A stretch of 64,000 nt of DNA from assembly GCF_001428255.1 (NCBI RefSeq), contig NZ_LMRW01000028.1:1-64000 (forward strand). Direction: 5' to 3'. A program made the translations under genes and the position numbers. Origin of the DNA: Agromyces sp. Soil535. GTDB taxonomy: Bacteria; Actinomycetota; Actinomycetes; Actinomycetales; Microbacteriaceae. Each line of letters begins with the position of its first letter. Positions within the stretch are counted from its first letter, which is position 1. The notes beneath the pieces were generated by a model, which was not told where the DNA came from, did not search any database, and worked only from the letters and a program-made list of their open reading frames with translations. Shown here one piece after another: positions 28,649 through 36,786 of this stretch.

Positions 28649-29427
28649 TGGCCACGGCCACCAGGCGCAACGCCTTCACGTCGATGGGCACCGTCGTGAG
28701 CGTGCGAGCCGACGGCGCCGCCGACGTGGTCGCTCGATCAGCGGCGGTCGCGGCATCCGTCTTCGATCGCTGGGATCGGCGGTGCAGCCTGTACCGCGCG
28801 GACTCGGAGCTGAGCCGGGTCGCACGCGGGGAGCTCGCCATGACGGATGCCGGCACGGAACTCCGCGACGCCTACGCGCTCGCCGTCGCGTGGCGGGCCC
28901 GCACGGGCGGGGCCTTCACGCCGCACCGCACGGATGGGGTGATCGACCTCAACGGCGTCGTCAAGGCGGTCGCGATCGCCGAGGCGGGGGAGGCGATCCG
29001 TGCGATGGGCGTCGCGGGATGGGGACTCGACGCGGGCGGCGACGTGCTCGTCAGCGGTCCGCGCGCTGATGGATCGCCGTGGCTCGTGGGCATCGTGGAT
29101 CCATGGGACCGGCACGAACTGTTGTCGGCCGTGGCGCTCGGCGAGGACCGGCGCGCCGTCGCGACCTCGGGGGTCGCCGAGCGCGGCGAGCACATCTGGG
29201 CGCCGACCGACGGCATCGATGCGGTGTTCGTCCAGGTCAGCGTGGCGGCGGCCGACATCGTCACCGCCGATGTGCTCGCGACCGCAATCGTCGCGGGCGG
29301 CGAGGCGGCGCTCGACGAGCTGACGTCGCGCGAGCCGGTCGACGTGCTGGCCGTGCGCCGCGACGGCACTATGGCGGCCACTCCCGGATGGCCCCGCGCG
29401 CCGCTCGGTGCTCGAACCGCGCGGTGA
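28648..29427 (+). CDS. apbE: FAD:protein FMN transferase ApbE
   Basis: 259 residues, shorter than the ~330 of typical lipoprotein ApbE. It has the family motifs FTSMGTVVSV (10-19), DLNGVVKA (~108-115), the glycine-rich GLDAGGDVLVSG (~129-140) and a metal-site region DIVTADVLATA (~203-213). There is no signal peptide, so transfer of FMN may occur before export of the target, or the protein may be anchored otherwise (inference). It overlaps the FMN-binding gene by 1 nt. Confidence 0.87.
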   Translation: MATATRRNAFTSMGTVVSVRADGAADVVARSAAVAASVFDRWDRRCSLYRADSELSRVARGELAMTDAGTELRDAYALAVAWRARTGGAFTPHRTDGVIDLNGVVKAVAIAEAGEAIRAMGVAGWGLDAGGDVLVSGPRADGSPWLVGIVDPWDRHELLSAVALGEDRRAVATSGVAERGEHIWAPTDGIDAVFVQVSVAAADIVTADVLATAIVAGGEAALDELTSREPVDVLAVRRDGTMAATPGWPRAPLGARTAR

Positions 29428-29454
29428 GGGCACACGCCTCGGGTCGTCAGCTCG

Positions 29455-31092
29455 TCACGACGCGTCGGCGAGCGCCCGATGGACGGAGGCGACCGCGCTC
29501 GAACCCTCGCCGACGGCCGCCGCGACGCGTTTCATCGAACCTCGGCGCACGTCGCCGGCGGCGAACACGCGGGGGAGGCTCGTCTCGAACGGCAGCGGCG
29601 ACCTGTGCAGTGCCTCCCACATCGGACCCAGTCGTCGCACGTCGGTTCCCGTGCGGACGAACCCCTGTTCGTCGCGGTCGAGCTGGGTGATCCAGTCGGT
29701 CGCCGGCTCCGCGCCAATGAAGCTGAACAGGCCGCGACAGTCGAGGGTGCCGTTCGTATCGCCCTCGAGCGTGACCTGCTCGAGCGCCGTGGCGCCGTGC
29801 AGCGCCGAGACGCGCGTGCGCGTGTGCACCCGGACGTGCGGGTCGTCGGCCAGCCGGTCGACGAGGTAGCTAGACATCTGCGAGGACAGGTCGTCGGAGC
29901 GGACGACGAGGCGTACGGAGCATCCGTTCGCGGCGAGGTAGAGCGCCGCCTGCCCGGCCGAGTTCGCGCCGCCGACGACCACGACCGGCGCATCGATGAC
30001 CTGGCGCAGTTCGAGCGGCGTCGCCGCGTGGAAGATGCCGGCGCCCTCGAACTCCCCCCACCGATCGAGGTCGAGCGTGCGGTACTGCGCGCCGGTCGTG
30101 ATGACGATCGACCTGGCACGGACGAGCCTGCCGTCGGCCAGCGAGAGGGTGAGCGGGTCGGTCGACCACTCGAGCGCAGCAGCCTCGCACGGCGCGAACA
30201 CGCGCACGCCGAACTTGAGCGCCTGGAGCGACGCCTGGCCGGTGAGCGCGTCGCCGCTCACGCCGAACGGGAACCCGAGGTAGTTCTCGATGCGCGACGT
30301 GGCCGCCGACTGCCCGCCTGGTGCGATCGAGTCGAGGAGCACCGTGTGCAGGCCCTCCGACGCCCCGTAGATCGCCGCCGCCAGTCCAGCCGGGCCGCCC
30401 CCGACGACCGCGAGGTCCGCCGTCGTGTCATCGTCGGCCGCGTAGGCGAGCCCGAGCATGTCGGCGACCTGGCCGGGGGTCGCGTTGCGGACGTTCTCGC
30501 CCTGCACGATCGCGACGGGCAGGTCGTCGCGCGTGAAGCCGTGGTCGAAGAGCCTGGCCGACGTCGGCGGGTCGTCGGCGTCGACCCAGGTGTACGCGAG
30601 CTCGAGGCGCTCGGCGTACCGACGCAGCGCGTTCGCACCCGCCGACCGGGAGGTGCCGACGATCTTCAGGGTCAGTGCGGCGGGTCCCTTGCGCAGGACG
30701 TCGCGTCGCGCCCACAACGTGCGCAGCAGGAGGTCGCAGAGCTCGTCGTCCTCGGCCATGAGCCGCTGGAGCGAGGCGTGGTCGACGCGGTACATGCGGC
30801 CCGGTTCGGTCGCGCGCGCCGTGAGGAACGCGCGTTGCCCGTTGAGCAGGCCGAGCTCGCCGACGAACGTTCGCGGGCCGAGGGTCGCGATGGTCGACTC
30901 GCCCACCCAGGGCAGGGCGTCGCGCACGATCTCGACCGCCCCGCTCTCGACGAGGATCAGGTCGTACCACCGTTCGCCCGTGTGGAAGAGGACGTCGCCG
31001 ACCCCGACCTGCATCGGCTCGCCGTACCGCACCAGCCGATCCCATTGGGCTTCGGTGACGTGGGGGACGACGCGAGCGTGAGCCTTGGCCAT
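29455..31092 (-). CDS. Cyclic-nucleotide-binding / Grx-like / thioredoxin-reductase-like fusion protein
   Basis: 545 residues in three parts: a cNMP-binding domain (~10-130; GERWYDLILVESGAVEI, LGPRTFVGELGLLNGQ), a ~60-residue glutaredoxin-like segment (~150-210; TSRSAGANALRRYAERLELA) and a pyridine-nucleotide/FAD reductase domain (~220-540; VVGGGPAGLAAAIYGA, VVVVGGANSAGQAALYLA). At the place of the thioredoxin-reductase CxxC the sequence is HAAT, so no redox disulfide is present. Such fusions occur in actinobacteria; substrate and cNMP response are unknown. The start at 31092 is one of two close ATGs (the other at 31110). Convergent with apbE. Confidence 0.82.
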   Translation of the reverse strand: MAKAHARVVPHVTEAQWDRLVRYGEPMQVGVGDVLFHTGERWYDLILVESGAVEIVRDALPWVGESTIATLGPRTFVGELGLLNGQRAFLTARATEPGRMYRVDHASLQRLMAEDDELCDLLLRTLWARRDVLRKGPAALTLKIVGTSRSAGANALRRYAERLELAYTWVDADDPPTSARLFDHGFTRDDLPVAIVQGENVRNATPGQVADMLGLAYAADDDTTADLAVVGGGPAGLAAAIYGASEGLHTVLLDSIAPGGQSAATSRIENYLGFPFGVSGDALTGQASLQALKFGVRVFAPCEAAALEWSTDPLTLSLADGRLVRARSIVITTGAQYRTLDLDRWGEFEGAGIFHAATPLELRQVIDAPVVVVGGANSAGQAALYLAANGCSVRLVVRSDDLSSQMSSYLVDRLADDPHVRVHTRTRVSALHGATALEQVTLEGDTNGTLDCRGLFSFIGAEPATDWITQLDRDEQGFVRTGTDVRRLGPMWEALHRSPLPFETSLPRVFAAGDVRRGSMKRVAAAVGEGSSAVASVHRALADAS

Positions 31093-31139
31093 CTCCCTAT
31101 CGTGCACCATCGGTCGGAGGAGGGGGAGGGGGTCCGGCG

Positions 31140-31961
31140 TCAGCGCCGTAACCGCTCGATGAGCGCCATAGCGTCGAACGGCGCCCGTACCTTCACGTCG
31201 TTGTCGAAGTAGAGGAACGCGTCGCGGCCGGCCGCCAGGTGCGCCCGCGTCCACGCCTCCCAGCGGTCGAGGCCTTCGTCGTCGTAGCCCGATGTGTACA
31301 GCTCGCGGTCGCCGTGCAGGCGTGCGTACGCGAGGTCGGCCGTGACCCAGTCGAGCCGCGGATACCTCCCCGCGGTGTCCGCGGCGACGGATGCCACGCG
31401 GTGGCGTTCGAGCAGCGACCGCCAGGCATCCGTCTCGAAGCTCGGATGCCGCACCTCGACCGCGTGACGGAGCGGACGATCGGCGATCGCCGACGCGTCG
31501 AACCACGCCCGGCCCTCCATCCGCTCGTCGTGACCCGCCGCCTGCGCGGCGGCCGCGTGCGTCGAGCGGGGGAGCCGCTCCAGGAACCGGTCGAGCAGCG
31601 CCTCGTCGAACCCGAGGTTGGGCGGCGGCTGCCAGAGCACCGGCCCGAGCTTCTCGCCGAGCGCGAGGAGCCCCGAGGCGAAGAAGTTCGCGAGCGGCTC
31701 GTCGACGTCGCCGAGCCGCCTCATGTGGGTGATGAAGCGCGGCCCCTTGACCGCGAACACGAAGTCGTCGGACACCTGGTCGCGCCACCGCACCCAGTTC
31801 GCGGGCTTCTGCAGCGCATAGAAGGAGCCGTTGAGCTCGATGGACGTGAGGTGCCGTGCCGCGTAGTCGAGCTCGTCGACCTGCCGGAGGCCCTTCGGGT
31901 AGAAGTCCCCTCGCCAGTTCGGGTACACCCAGCCCGAGATCCCGACGCGCGCTTCTGGCAT
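31140..31961 (-). CDS. DUF72 family protein
   Basis: 273 residues, TIM-barrel DUF72 family (YecE-like). Characteristic stretches are VGISGWVYPNWRGDFYPKG at the N-terminus, the FAVKGPRFITHMRRL strand, VEVRHPSF and YFDNDVKVRAP near the C-terminus. The biochemical function of the family is not established. The gene begins 2 nt after the VIT-family gene stop on the same strand, so the two are co-transcribed. Confidence 0.88.
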   Translation of the reverse strand: MPEARVGISGWVYPNWRGDFYPKGLRQVDELDYAARHLTSIELNGSFYALQKPANWVRWRDQVSDDFVFAVKGPRFITHMRRLGDVDEPLANFFASGLLALGEKLGPVLWQPPPNLGFDEALLDRFLERLPRSTHAAAAQAAGHDERMEGRAWFDASAIADRPLRHAVEVRHPSFETDAWRSLLERHRVASVAADTAGRYPRLDWVTADLAYARLHGDRELYTSGYDDEGLDRWEAWTRAHLAAGRDAFLYFDNDVKVRAPFDAMALIERLRR

Positions 31962-31963
31962 CG

Positions 31964-32683
31964 CTACACGGCCACCCCGAGCAGCGCACCGATCGCCCAC
32001 GTGACCGCCAGGGCGAGCGCGCCGCCGACCGTCACGCGCAGCACCGCGCGCAGCCTCGGGCTGCCGCCGATCCACGCGCTCAGCCACCCGGTGATCGTGA
32101 GGGCGACGACGACGGCGACGAACGTCGTCGCGATCCGCCACTCCGGCGGCGGCAGCAGGATCGCGAGCATCGGCAGCACCGCGCCGAGGAGGAACGAGAG
32201 GGCGGATGCCCCGGCGGCGTGCCATGGGCTCACCACGTCGTTCTCGTCGATGTGCAGCTCCACCTCGAGGTGCGCTGCGAGCGCGTCGTGTGCGGTGAGC
32301 TCGCGCGCGACGGTGTGCGCGGTATCGGCGGACAGGCCCTTCGCCCGGTAGAGCCCCGCGAGCTCCGCGAGCTCCTGCTGCGGCATCGTGTCGAGCTCCC
32401 ACCGTTCCTTGGCGATGAGCGCTCGCTCGGTGTCGCGTTGGCTCGACACCGAGACGTACTCGCCGAGGCCCATCGAGATCGCCCCGGCCACGACGGCGGC
32501 CACGCCCGCGATCAGGATCGCCGCGACATCCGTGGTGGCCGCGGCGACACCGACGACGAGGGCCGCGACCGAGACGATGCCGTCGTTCGCGCCGAGCACC
32601 CCGGCTCGCAGCCAGTTGAGCTTCGCGTGCACCGAGACATCGTGCGGGTCGGCGCGGTGGATCGGTTCCGTTCGGTCGGTCAT
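31964..32683 (-). CDS. VIT1/CCC1-family Fe2+/Mn2+ transporter
   Basis: 239 residues. The family motif LGANDGIVSVAALVVGVAA lies in the first membrane segment (~30-50), followed by a second segment, SMGLGEYVSVSSQRD, a cytoplasmic helical region (~85-145) and three C-terminal segments (~150-235). Members export or store iron or manganese. The ATG at 32683 begins MTDRTEP; the frame extends upstream without homology. It is divergent from sucC. Confidence 0.87.
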   Translation of the reverse strand: MTDRTEPIHRADPHDVSVHAKLNWLRAGVLGANDGIVSVAALVVGVAAATTDVAAILIAGVAAVVAGAISMGLGEYVSVSSQRDTERALIAKERWELDTMPQQELAELAGLYRAKGLSADTAHTVARELTAHDALAAHLEVELHIDENDVVSPWHAAGASALSFLLGAVLPMLAILLPPPEWRIATTFVAVVVALTITGWLSAWIGGSPRLRAVLRVTVGGALALAVTWAIGALLGVAV

Positions 32684-32793
32684 GACGCCAGTCTCGCAGC
32701 CGCCGCCGACGGCGGCCACTGGCAACCGACGAGGCAGCAGTCGAGGCATCCGACGAGGCATCCGTCCGGTTCGGGCGCGTCGAACATGGGGAG

Positions 32794-32799
32794 TACGAT
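32794..32799 (+). promoter_or_regulatory. Candidate -10 box for sucCD
   Basis: TACGAT fits TAnnnT. Transcription from here would start near 32806, so the palindrome at 32817-32830 lies just inside the transcribed region. Confidence 0.45.
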
Positions 32800-32816
32800 G
32801 GTCGTCGGCCCGCGTA

Positions 32817-32830
32817 TCTCGATATCGAGA
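32817..32830. promoter_or_regulatory. Perfect palindrome TCTCGATATCGAGA in the sucCD promoter
   Basis: A 14-bp self-complementary site 70 nt before sucC. The same site with one change (TCTCGATGTCGAGA) occurs before icd at 59969-59982, another TCA-cycle gene. A shared operator for an unidentified regulator is the likely reading. Confidence 0.7.
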
Positions 32831-32900
32831 GAGTCATGGCCGGGCCGCCCCCACCAGCCCCTGTGCGCCGTCGCGCGTGCGGACCGATTGGAAGTAGAGC

Positions 32901-34067
32901 GTGGATCTTTACGAGTATCAGGCCAGAGACCTGTTCGAGCGCTACGGGGTCCCAGTGCTCCCGGGCATCGTCGCGGACACCCCCGAAGAGGTCCGCGCCG
33001 CGGCCGAGAAGCTCGGCGGCGTCGTCGTGGTCAAGGCCCAGGTGAAGACCGGCGGCCGCGGCAAGGCCGGCGGCGTCAAGGTCGCGAAGACCCCCGACGA
33101 GGCGGAAGAGGCGGCCAGGGCCATCCTCGGACTCGACATCAAGGGCCACGTCGTCAAGCGCGTCATGGTGGCGGGCGGCGCCCGCATCGCGCAGGAGTTC
33201 TACTTCTCGGTGCTCCTCGACCGCGCCAACCGCTCCTACCTCTCGCTCACGAGCGTCGAGGGCGGCGTGGAGATCGAGGTGCTCGCCGTCGAGAGGCCCG
33301 AGGCGCTCGCGCGCATCGAGGTCGACCCGATCGCCGGCGTCACGCCCGAGAAGGCCCGCGAGATCGCGGTGGCGGCGAACTTCCCGGCCGAACTCGTCGA
33401 CAAGGTCGCCGACGTGTTCGTGAGGCTCTACGAGGTGTACGACAAGGAGGACGCGACCCTCGTGGAGGTGAACCCGCTCATCCTCTCGGAGGACGGCGAG
33501 GTCATCGCCCTCGACGGCAAGGTCACGCTCGACGAGAACGCGGAGTTCCGTCACGCGCACCATGCACTCCTCGAGGACAAGGCTGCGGCAGACCCGCTCG
33601 AGGCCGCGGCGAAGGAGCTCGACCTCAACTACGTGAAGCTCGACGGCGAGGTCGGCATCATCGGCAACGGCGCGGGCCTCGTCATGTCGACGCTCGACGT
33701 CGTCGCCTACGCGGGCGAGAACCACGGCGGCGTGAAGCCCGCGAACTTCCTCGACATCGGCGGCGGCGCCTCGGCGGAGGTCATGGCCAACGGCCTCGGC
33801 ATCATCCTCGGCGACCCGCAGGTCAAGAGCGTATTCGTGAACGTCTTCGGCGGCATCACCGCCTGCGACCAGGTCGCCAAGGGCATCGTGGGCGCGCTCG
33901 CCGAGCTCGGCCACGCCGCGAACAAGCCGCTCGTCGTGCGTCTCGACGGCAACAACGTGATCGAGGGCCGCCGCATCCTCGAGGAGGCGGCGCATCCGCT
34001 CGTCACCCTCGCCCAGAACATGGACCAGGGCGCCGACAAGGCCGCCGAGCTGGCGAACGCCGCGTAG
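32901..34067 (+). CDS. sucC: Succinyl-CoA synthetase beta subunit
   Basis: Beta subunit of the ADP/GDP-forming ligase that turns succinyl-CoA into succinate in the TCA cycle. 388 residues, ATP-grasp N-terminal domain ([29 protein letters not shown]) and C-terminal CoA-ligase domain with [12 protein letters not shown]. The start at 32901 is GTG with GGAAGTAGAG just upstream. sucD follows 15 nt after the stop. The palindrome at 32817-32830 suggests regulation together with icd. Confidence 0.97.
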   Translation: MDLYEYQARDLFERYGVPVLPGIVADTPEEVRAAAEKLGGVVVVKAQVKTGGRGKAGGVKVAKTPDEAEEAARAILGLDIKGHVVKRVMVAGGARIAQEFYFSVLLDRANRSYLSLTSVEGGVEIEVLAVERPEALARIEVDPIAGVTPEKAREIAVAANFPAELVDKVADVFVRLYEVYDKEDATLVEVNPLILSEDGEVIALDGKVTLDENAEFRHAHHALLEDKAAADPLEAAAKELDLNYVKLDGEVGIIGNGAGLVMSTLDVVAYAGENHGGVKPANFLDIGGGASAEVMANGLGIILGDPQVKSVFVNVFGGITACDQVAKGIVGALAELGHAANKPLVVRLDGNNVIEGRRILEEAAHPLVTLAQNMDQGADKAAELANAA

Positions 34068-34082
34068 GAAGGGACAGCAGAC

Positions 34083-34991
34083 ATGACGATCTTTCTGAAC
34101 AAGGACTCCAAGGTCATCGTCCAGGGCATCACGGGCGCCGAGGGCTCCAAGCACACCGCGCGCATGCTCGCGGCCGGCACTCAGGTGGTGGGCGGCGTGA
34201 ACGCCCGCAAGGCGGGCACCGAGGTGCTGCACACCGACAAGGACGGCAACCCGGTCGAGCTCCCGGTGTTCGCCACGGTCGCCGAGGCGATCGAGAAGAC
34301 GGGGGCGGATGTCTCCATCGCCTTCGTTCCCCCGGCCTTCACGAAGGACGCGGTGGTCGAGGCGATCGACGCCGAGATCCCGCTCCTCGTGATCATCACC
34401 GAGGGCGTGCCGGTGCAGGACTCGGCCAAGTTCTGGGACTACGCCAAGCAGAAGGGCGAGAAGACCCGCATCATCGGGCCGAACTGCCCCGGCATCATCA
34501 GCCCCGGCGAGTCGCTCGTCGGCATCACGCCCGCGAACATCACCGGCAAGGGCCCGATCGGCCTGGTGTCGAAGTCGGGCACGCTCACCTACCAGATGAT
34601 GTACGAGCTGCGAGACCTCGGCTTCTCGACCGCCATCGGCATCGGCGGGGACCCGATCATCGGCACCACGCACATCGACGCGCTCGCCGCGTTCGAGGCC
34701 GACCCCGAGACGAAGGCGATCGTCATGATCGGCGAGATCGGCGGCGATGCCGAGGAGCGCGCGGCCGACTTCATCCAGGCGAACGTCACGAAGCCGGTCG
34801 TCGGCTACGTTGCGGGATTCACGGCTCCCGAGGGCAAGACGATGGGCCACGCCGGCGCGATCGTGTCCGGCTCTGCAGGCACCGCGCAGGCGAAGCAGGA
34901 GGCCCTCGAGGCCGCCGGCGTGAAGGTCGGCAAGACCCCGTCGGAGACAGCGCAGCTCCTCCGCGAGGTGTACGAGGCGCTCAGCGCGTAG
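34083..34991 (+). CDS. sucD: Succinyl-CoA synthetase alpha subunit
   Basis: 302 residues with the CoA-binding N-terminal domain ([19 protein letters not shown]), [13 protein letters not shown], and the phosphorylated His256 in GHAGAIVSG. Normal length. GGAAGG lies about 9 nt before the ATG. A strong terminator follows 45 nt after the stop. Confidence 0.97.
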   Translation: MTIFLNKDSKVIVQGITGAEGSKHTARMLAAGTQVVGGVNARKAGTEVLHTDKDGNPVELPVFATVAEAIEKTGADVSIAFVPPAFTKDAVVEAIDAEIPLLVIITEGVPVQDSAKFWDYAKQKGEKTRIIGPNCPGIISPGESLVGITPANITGKGPIGLVSKSGTLTYQMMYELRDLGFSTAIGIGGDPIIGTTHIDALAAFEADPETKAIVMIGEIGGDAEERAADFIQANVTKPVVGYVAGFTAPEGKTMGHAGAIVSGSAGTAQAKQEALEAAGVKVGKTPSETAQLLREVYEALSA

Positions 34992-35036
34992 CGGATGTCG
35001 CGGCACGGCGCCTCGCGCCGGGTCGCGGACCGCAGG

Positions 35037-35071
35037 GGAAGGCCCCGTCGGCGATGCCGGCGGGGCCTTCC
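35037..35071. terminator. Terminator shared by sucD and the convergent secreted-protein gene
   Basis: GGAAGGCCCCG (35037-35047) pairs with CGGGGCCTTCC (35061-35071); the inside also folds (TCGGC-GAT-GCCGG). It shares its GGCGATGCCGGCGGGG core with the terminator at 36710-36744. Confidence 0.85.
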
Positions 35072-35098
35072 GTCTCAGGTGCGAGCTGTCTCCTCAGC

Positions 35099-36472
35099 TC
35101 ACGGGTCGATGATGATCACGCAGGTGTAGGTGCCCGGCTGGAGGTTGCTCTTGGTGAGCGACCCGTCGCCGTTCGCACCGGTCGTCGCCTCGAAGGGCGG
35201 GTCGGCCGCTGCGTCGCAGTCGATCGTCGACGCCGTGCCGCCGTCGATCTGGGAGTCCACCGAGACCGTGAAGTTCGTCAACGGGACGTTGGTGAACGTC
35301 ACAGGCGTGGCTGTAGCACAGGTGGTGTCCTCGACCACGGTTCCGGTCTGCGGGTTGGCGGAGGTCACCGCGTAGCCCGTCGGAACCGTCTCGGTCACGG
35401 TGTAGCTGCCGGCCGCGATCCCGGCCAGGCACGCGACGCCGTTGGCGTCCGTCGTGACCGTCGTGCCCGCAGGAAGGGTCCCGCCCGTGACGCCGAACAC
35501 CACGCCGGCATGCGGCTGGGTAGTCGGAGTTGAGGCCGCGTGCTTCTTGGTCTTCACGATCTTCAGCGCACCGCAGTTGTTGATGCCCGTGTCCAGCGGA
35601 GCGATGAAGTCCTTCAGCGCTGCGGTGAAGGAGTCGGATGAGCGGCTCTTCAGGTAGGCACTGCCGAACGCGACGCAGCCGCTGCCGACGATCGCCGAGA
35701 AGTTGACGCTCGCCTCGCCGAAGGTGCGTGGCGAAATCGGGTTGACTGTGGTCAGGCTATCGGACTCAGCAACGGGAATCGAGCTCGTGTTGATCGACCC
35801 GGTCGCGAGGCCCGACGCGGACAGGTTGATCCGCTCGCCCCAACAGGGAGTGCTGTTGGACGCTTCGCACAGGCTACCTGCGCCGGTCGTCACCCACTCC
35901 GACAGGAACAGCTGCGGGTTGGTTCCGCCCTGCGTCAGGTCGTACTGGATCAGCAGGTCTCCCGCAGTCCGCACCGGTGTGACGCCGTTCGCCGACAGGG
36001 TCTCCGACTGGTTGAACTCGAAGTCCATGTTCGTCGTGCCGCTCGGCTCCTGGACGCGATGCCAGAACATGTGCAGGAAGTCGTCGCCGGCGGTCTCCTC
36101 GAGGTACGTGCCGAAGGTGAGCAGGTCGCTCTTGTTTGGCGGGATGCTGCCGTTGACGACGGTGGGCACCGCGGTGTCCTCCTTCGAGCCCTGGCCGAAC
36201 GAGTCGTCGGTGGCGCCGGTCGGCTCGTCGGCCTGGCGGGCGTCGGCGACGTTCGCCCAGTCGAGGTCACCAGCGTGGTCGACCTTGAGGTTCGCGTCGG
36301 TGTCGATCTCGAAGTTGCTGCCGGAAAGACTGACGTCCGGGTGGGCCAGCGCGGGCGCTGCGACGACCGCAGTGACGGCCAGCGCCGCGGCGGCGCCGAT
36401 TGTGAACGATCTCGCATGTCGACGCCTCGCGTTTGCGGGCGTGTCGGAACGTGGCTTGCTGAACAAAGGCAT
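35099..36472 (-). CDS. Secreted protein with conserved N-terminal domain and one prealbumin-like repeat (paralog 1)
   Basis: 457 residues. A signal peptide (~20-42, ending APALAHP) precedes a ~260-residue domain of unknown function (FEIDTDANLKVDH, DSFGQGSKEDTAVP, LHMFWHRVQEPSGTTNMDFE, FGSAYLKSRSSDSFTAALKD). A SpaA/CNA-B-like beta repeat follows (~290-385; HAGVVFGVTGGTLPAG, GSYTVTETVPTGYAV), then a C-terminal domain ending CVIIIDP. No LPXTG, membrane anchor or binding module is seen, so it is probably released. SD GGAGG precedes the ATG at 36472. It is about 70% alike to its neighbour over the shared parts by eye. Function unknown; a surface or matrix protein is plausible. Confidence 0.83.
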   Translation of the reverse strand: MPLFSKPRSDTPANARRRHARSFTIGAAAALAVTAVVAAPALAHPDVSLSGSNFEIDTDANLKVDHAGDLDWANVADARQADEPTGATDDSFGQGSKEDTAVPTVVNGSIPPNKSDLLTFGTYLEETAGDDFLHMFWHRVQEPSGTTNMDFEFNQSETLSANGVTPVRTAGDLLIQYDLTQGGTNPQLFLSEWVTTGAGSLCEASNSTPCWGERINLSASGLATGSINTSSIPVAESDSLTTVNPISPRTFGEASVNFSAIVGSGCVAFGSAYLKSRSSDSFTAALKDFIAPLDTGINNCGALKIVKTKKHAASTPTTQPHAGVVFGVTGGTLPAGTTVTTDANGVACLAGIAAGSYTVTETVPTGYAVTSANPQTGTVVEDTTCATATPVTFTNVPLTNFTVSVDSQIDGGTASTIDCDAAADPPFEATTGANGDGSLTKSNLQPGTYTCVIIIDP

Positions 36473-36709
36473 TGTCGCCTCCGGGTTCGCAGTTTCGTCC
36501 GGTCGGGTGGCCGGACGTCCTCTGCGGGCGACGGGGCGGACTCGGGTGTCCGTCGACGGTGCGTCCGGCGAAGTAGGTGGGCGTCGCCGGGCGTGCATCG
36601 CGCCGTAGGGGTCTCTCACGCCATTGAGCACGTTACTCCCGACGGTGGTGCGCCGAATACCATTCATGAGGAAACCTCATGACCCCAGTTCGGGGCACAA
36701 GGCAGAATG

Positions 36710-36744
36710 GGAGGTCCCCGCCGGCGATGCCGGCGGGGACCTCC
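36710..36744. terminator. Perfect 16-bp-arm terminator after paralog 2
   Basis: GGAGGTCCCCGCCGGC (36710-36725) and its exact complement (36729-36744) enclose GAT. It lies 43 nt past the stop of the larger paralog and resembles the terminator at 35037-35071, so the duplicated unit may have included its terminator. Confidence 0.88.
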
Positions 36745-36786
36745 GTGTGCAGGAATGACTCAGTTGAGGTACGACTCACCTCCCGG

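Noticed and set aside
29428-29454. Terminator between apbE and the cNMP-reductase gene
   Set aside because: The 27-nt gap between these convergent genes contains no convincing stem-loop.
26712-31092. Prophage or integrated plasmid in the accessory block
   Set aside because: No integrase, phage structural, replication or att-like direct repeats were seen; base composition by eye matches the surroundings.
31962-35006. Long minus-strand open frame upstream of the DUF72 gene
   Set aside because: Antisense to sucCD and the intergenic region, with Asp/His/Arg-rich composition typical of shadow frames in high-GC DNA.
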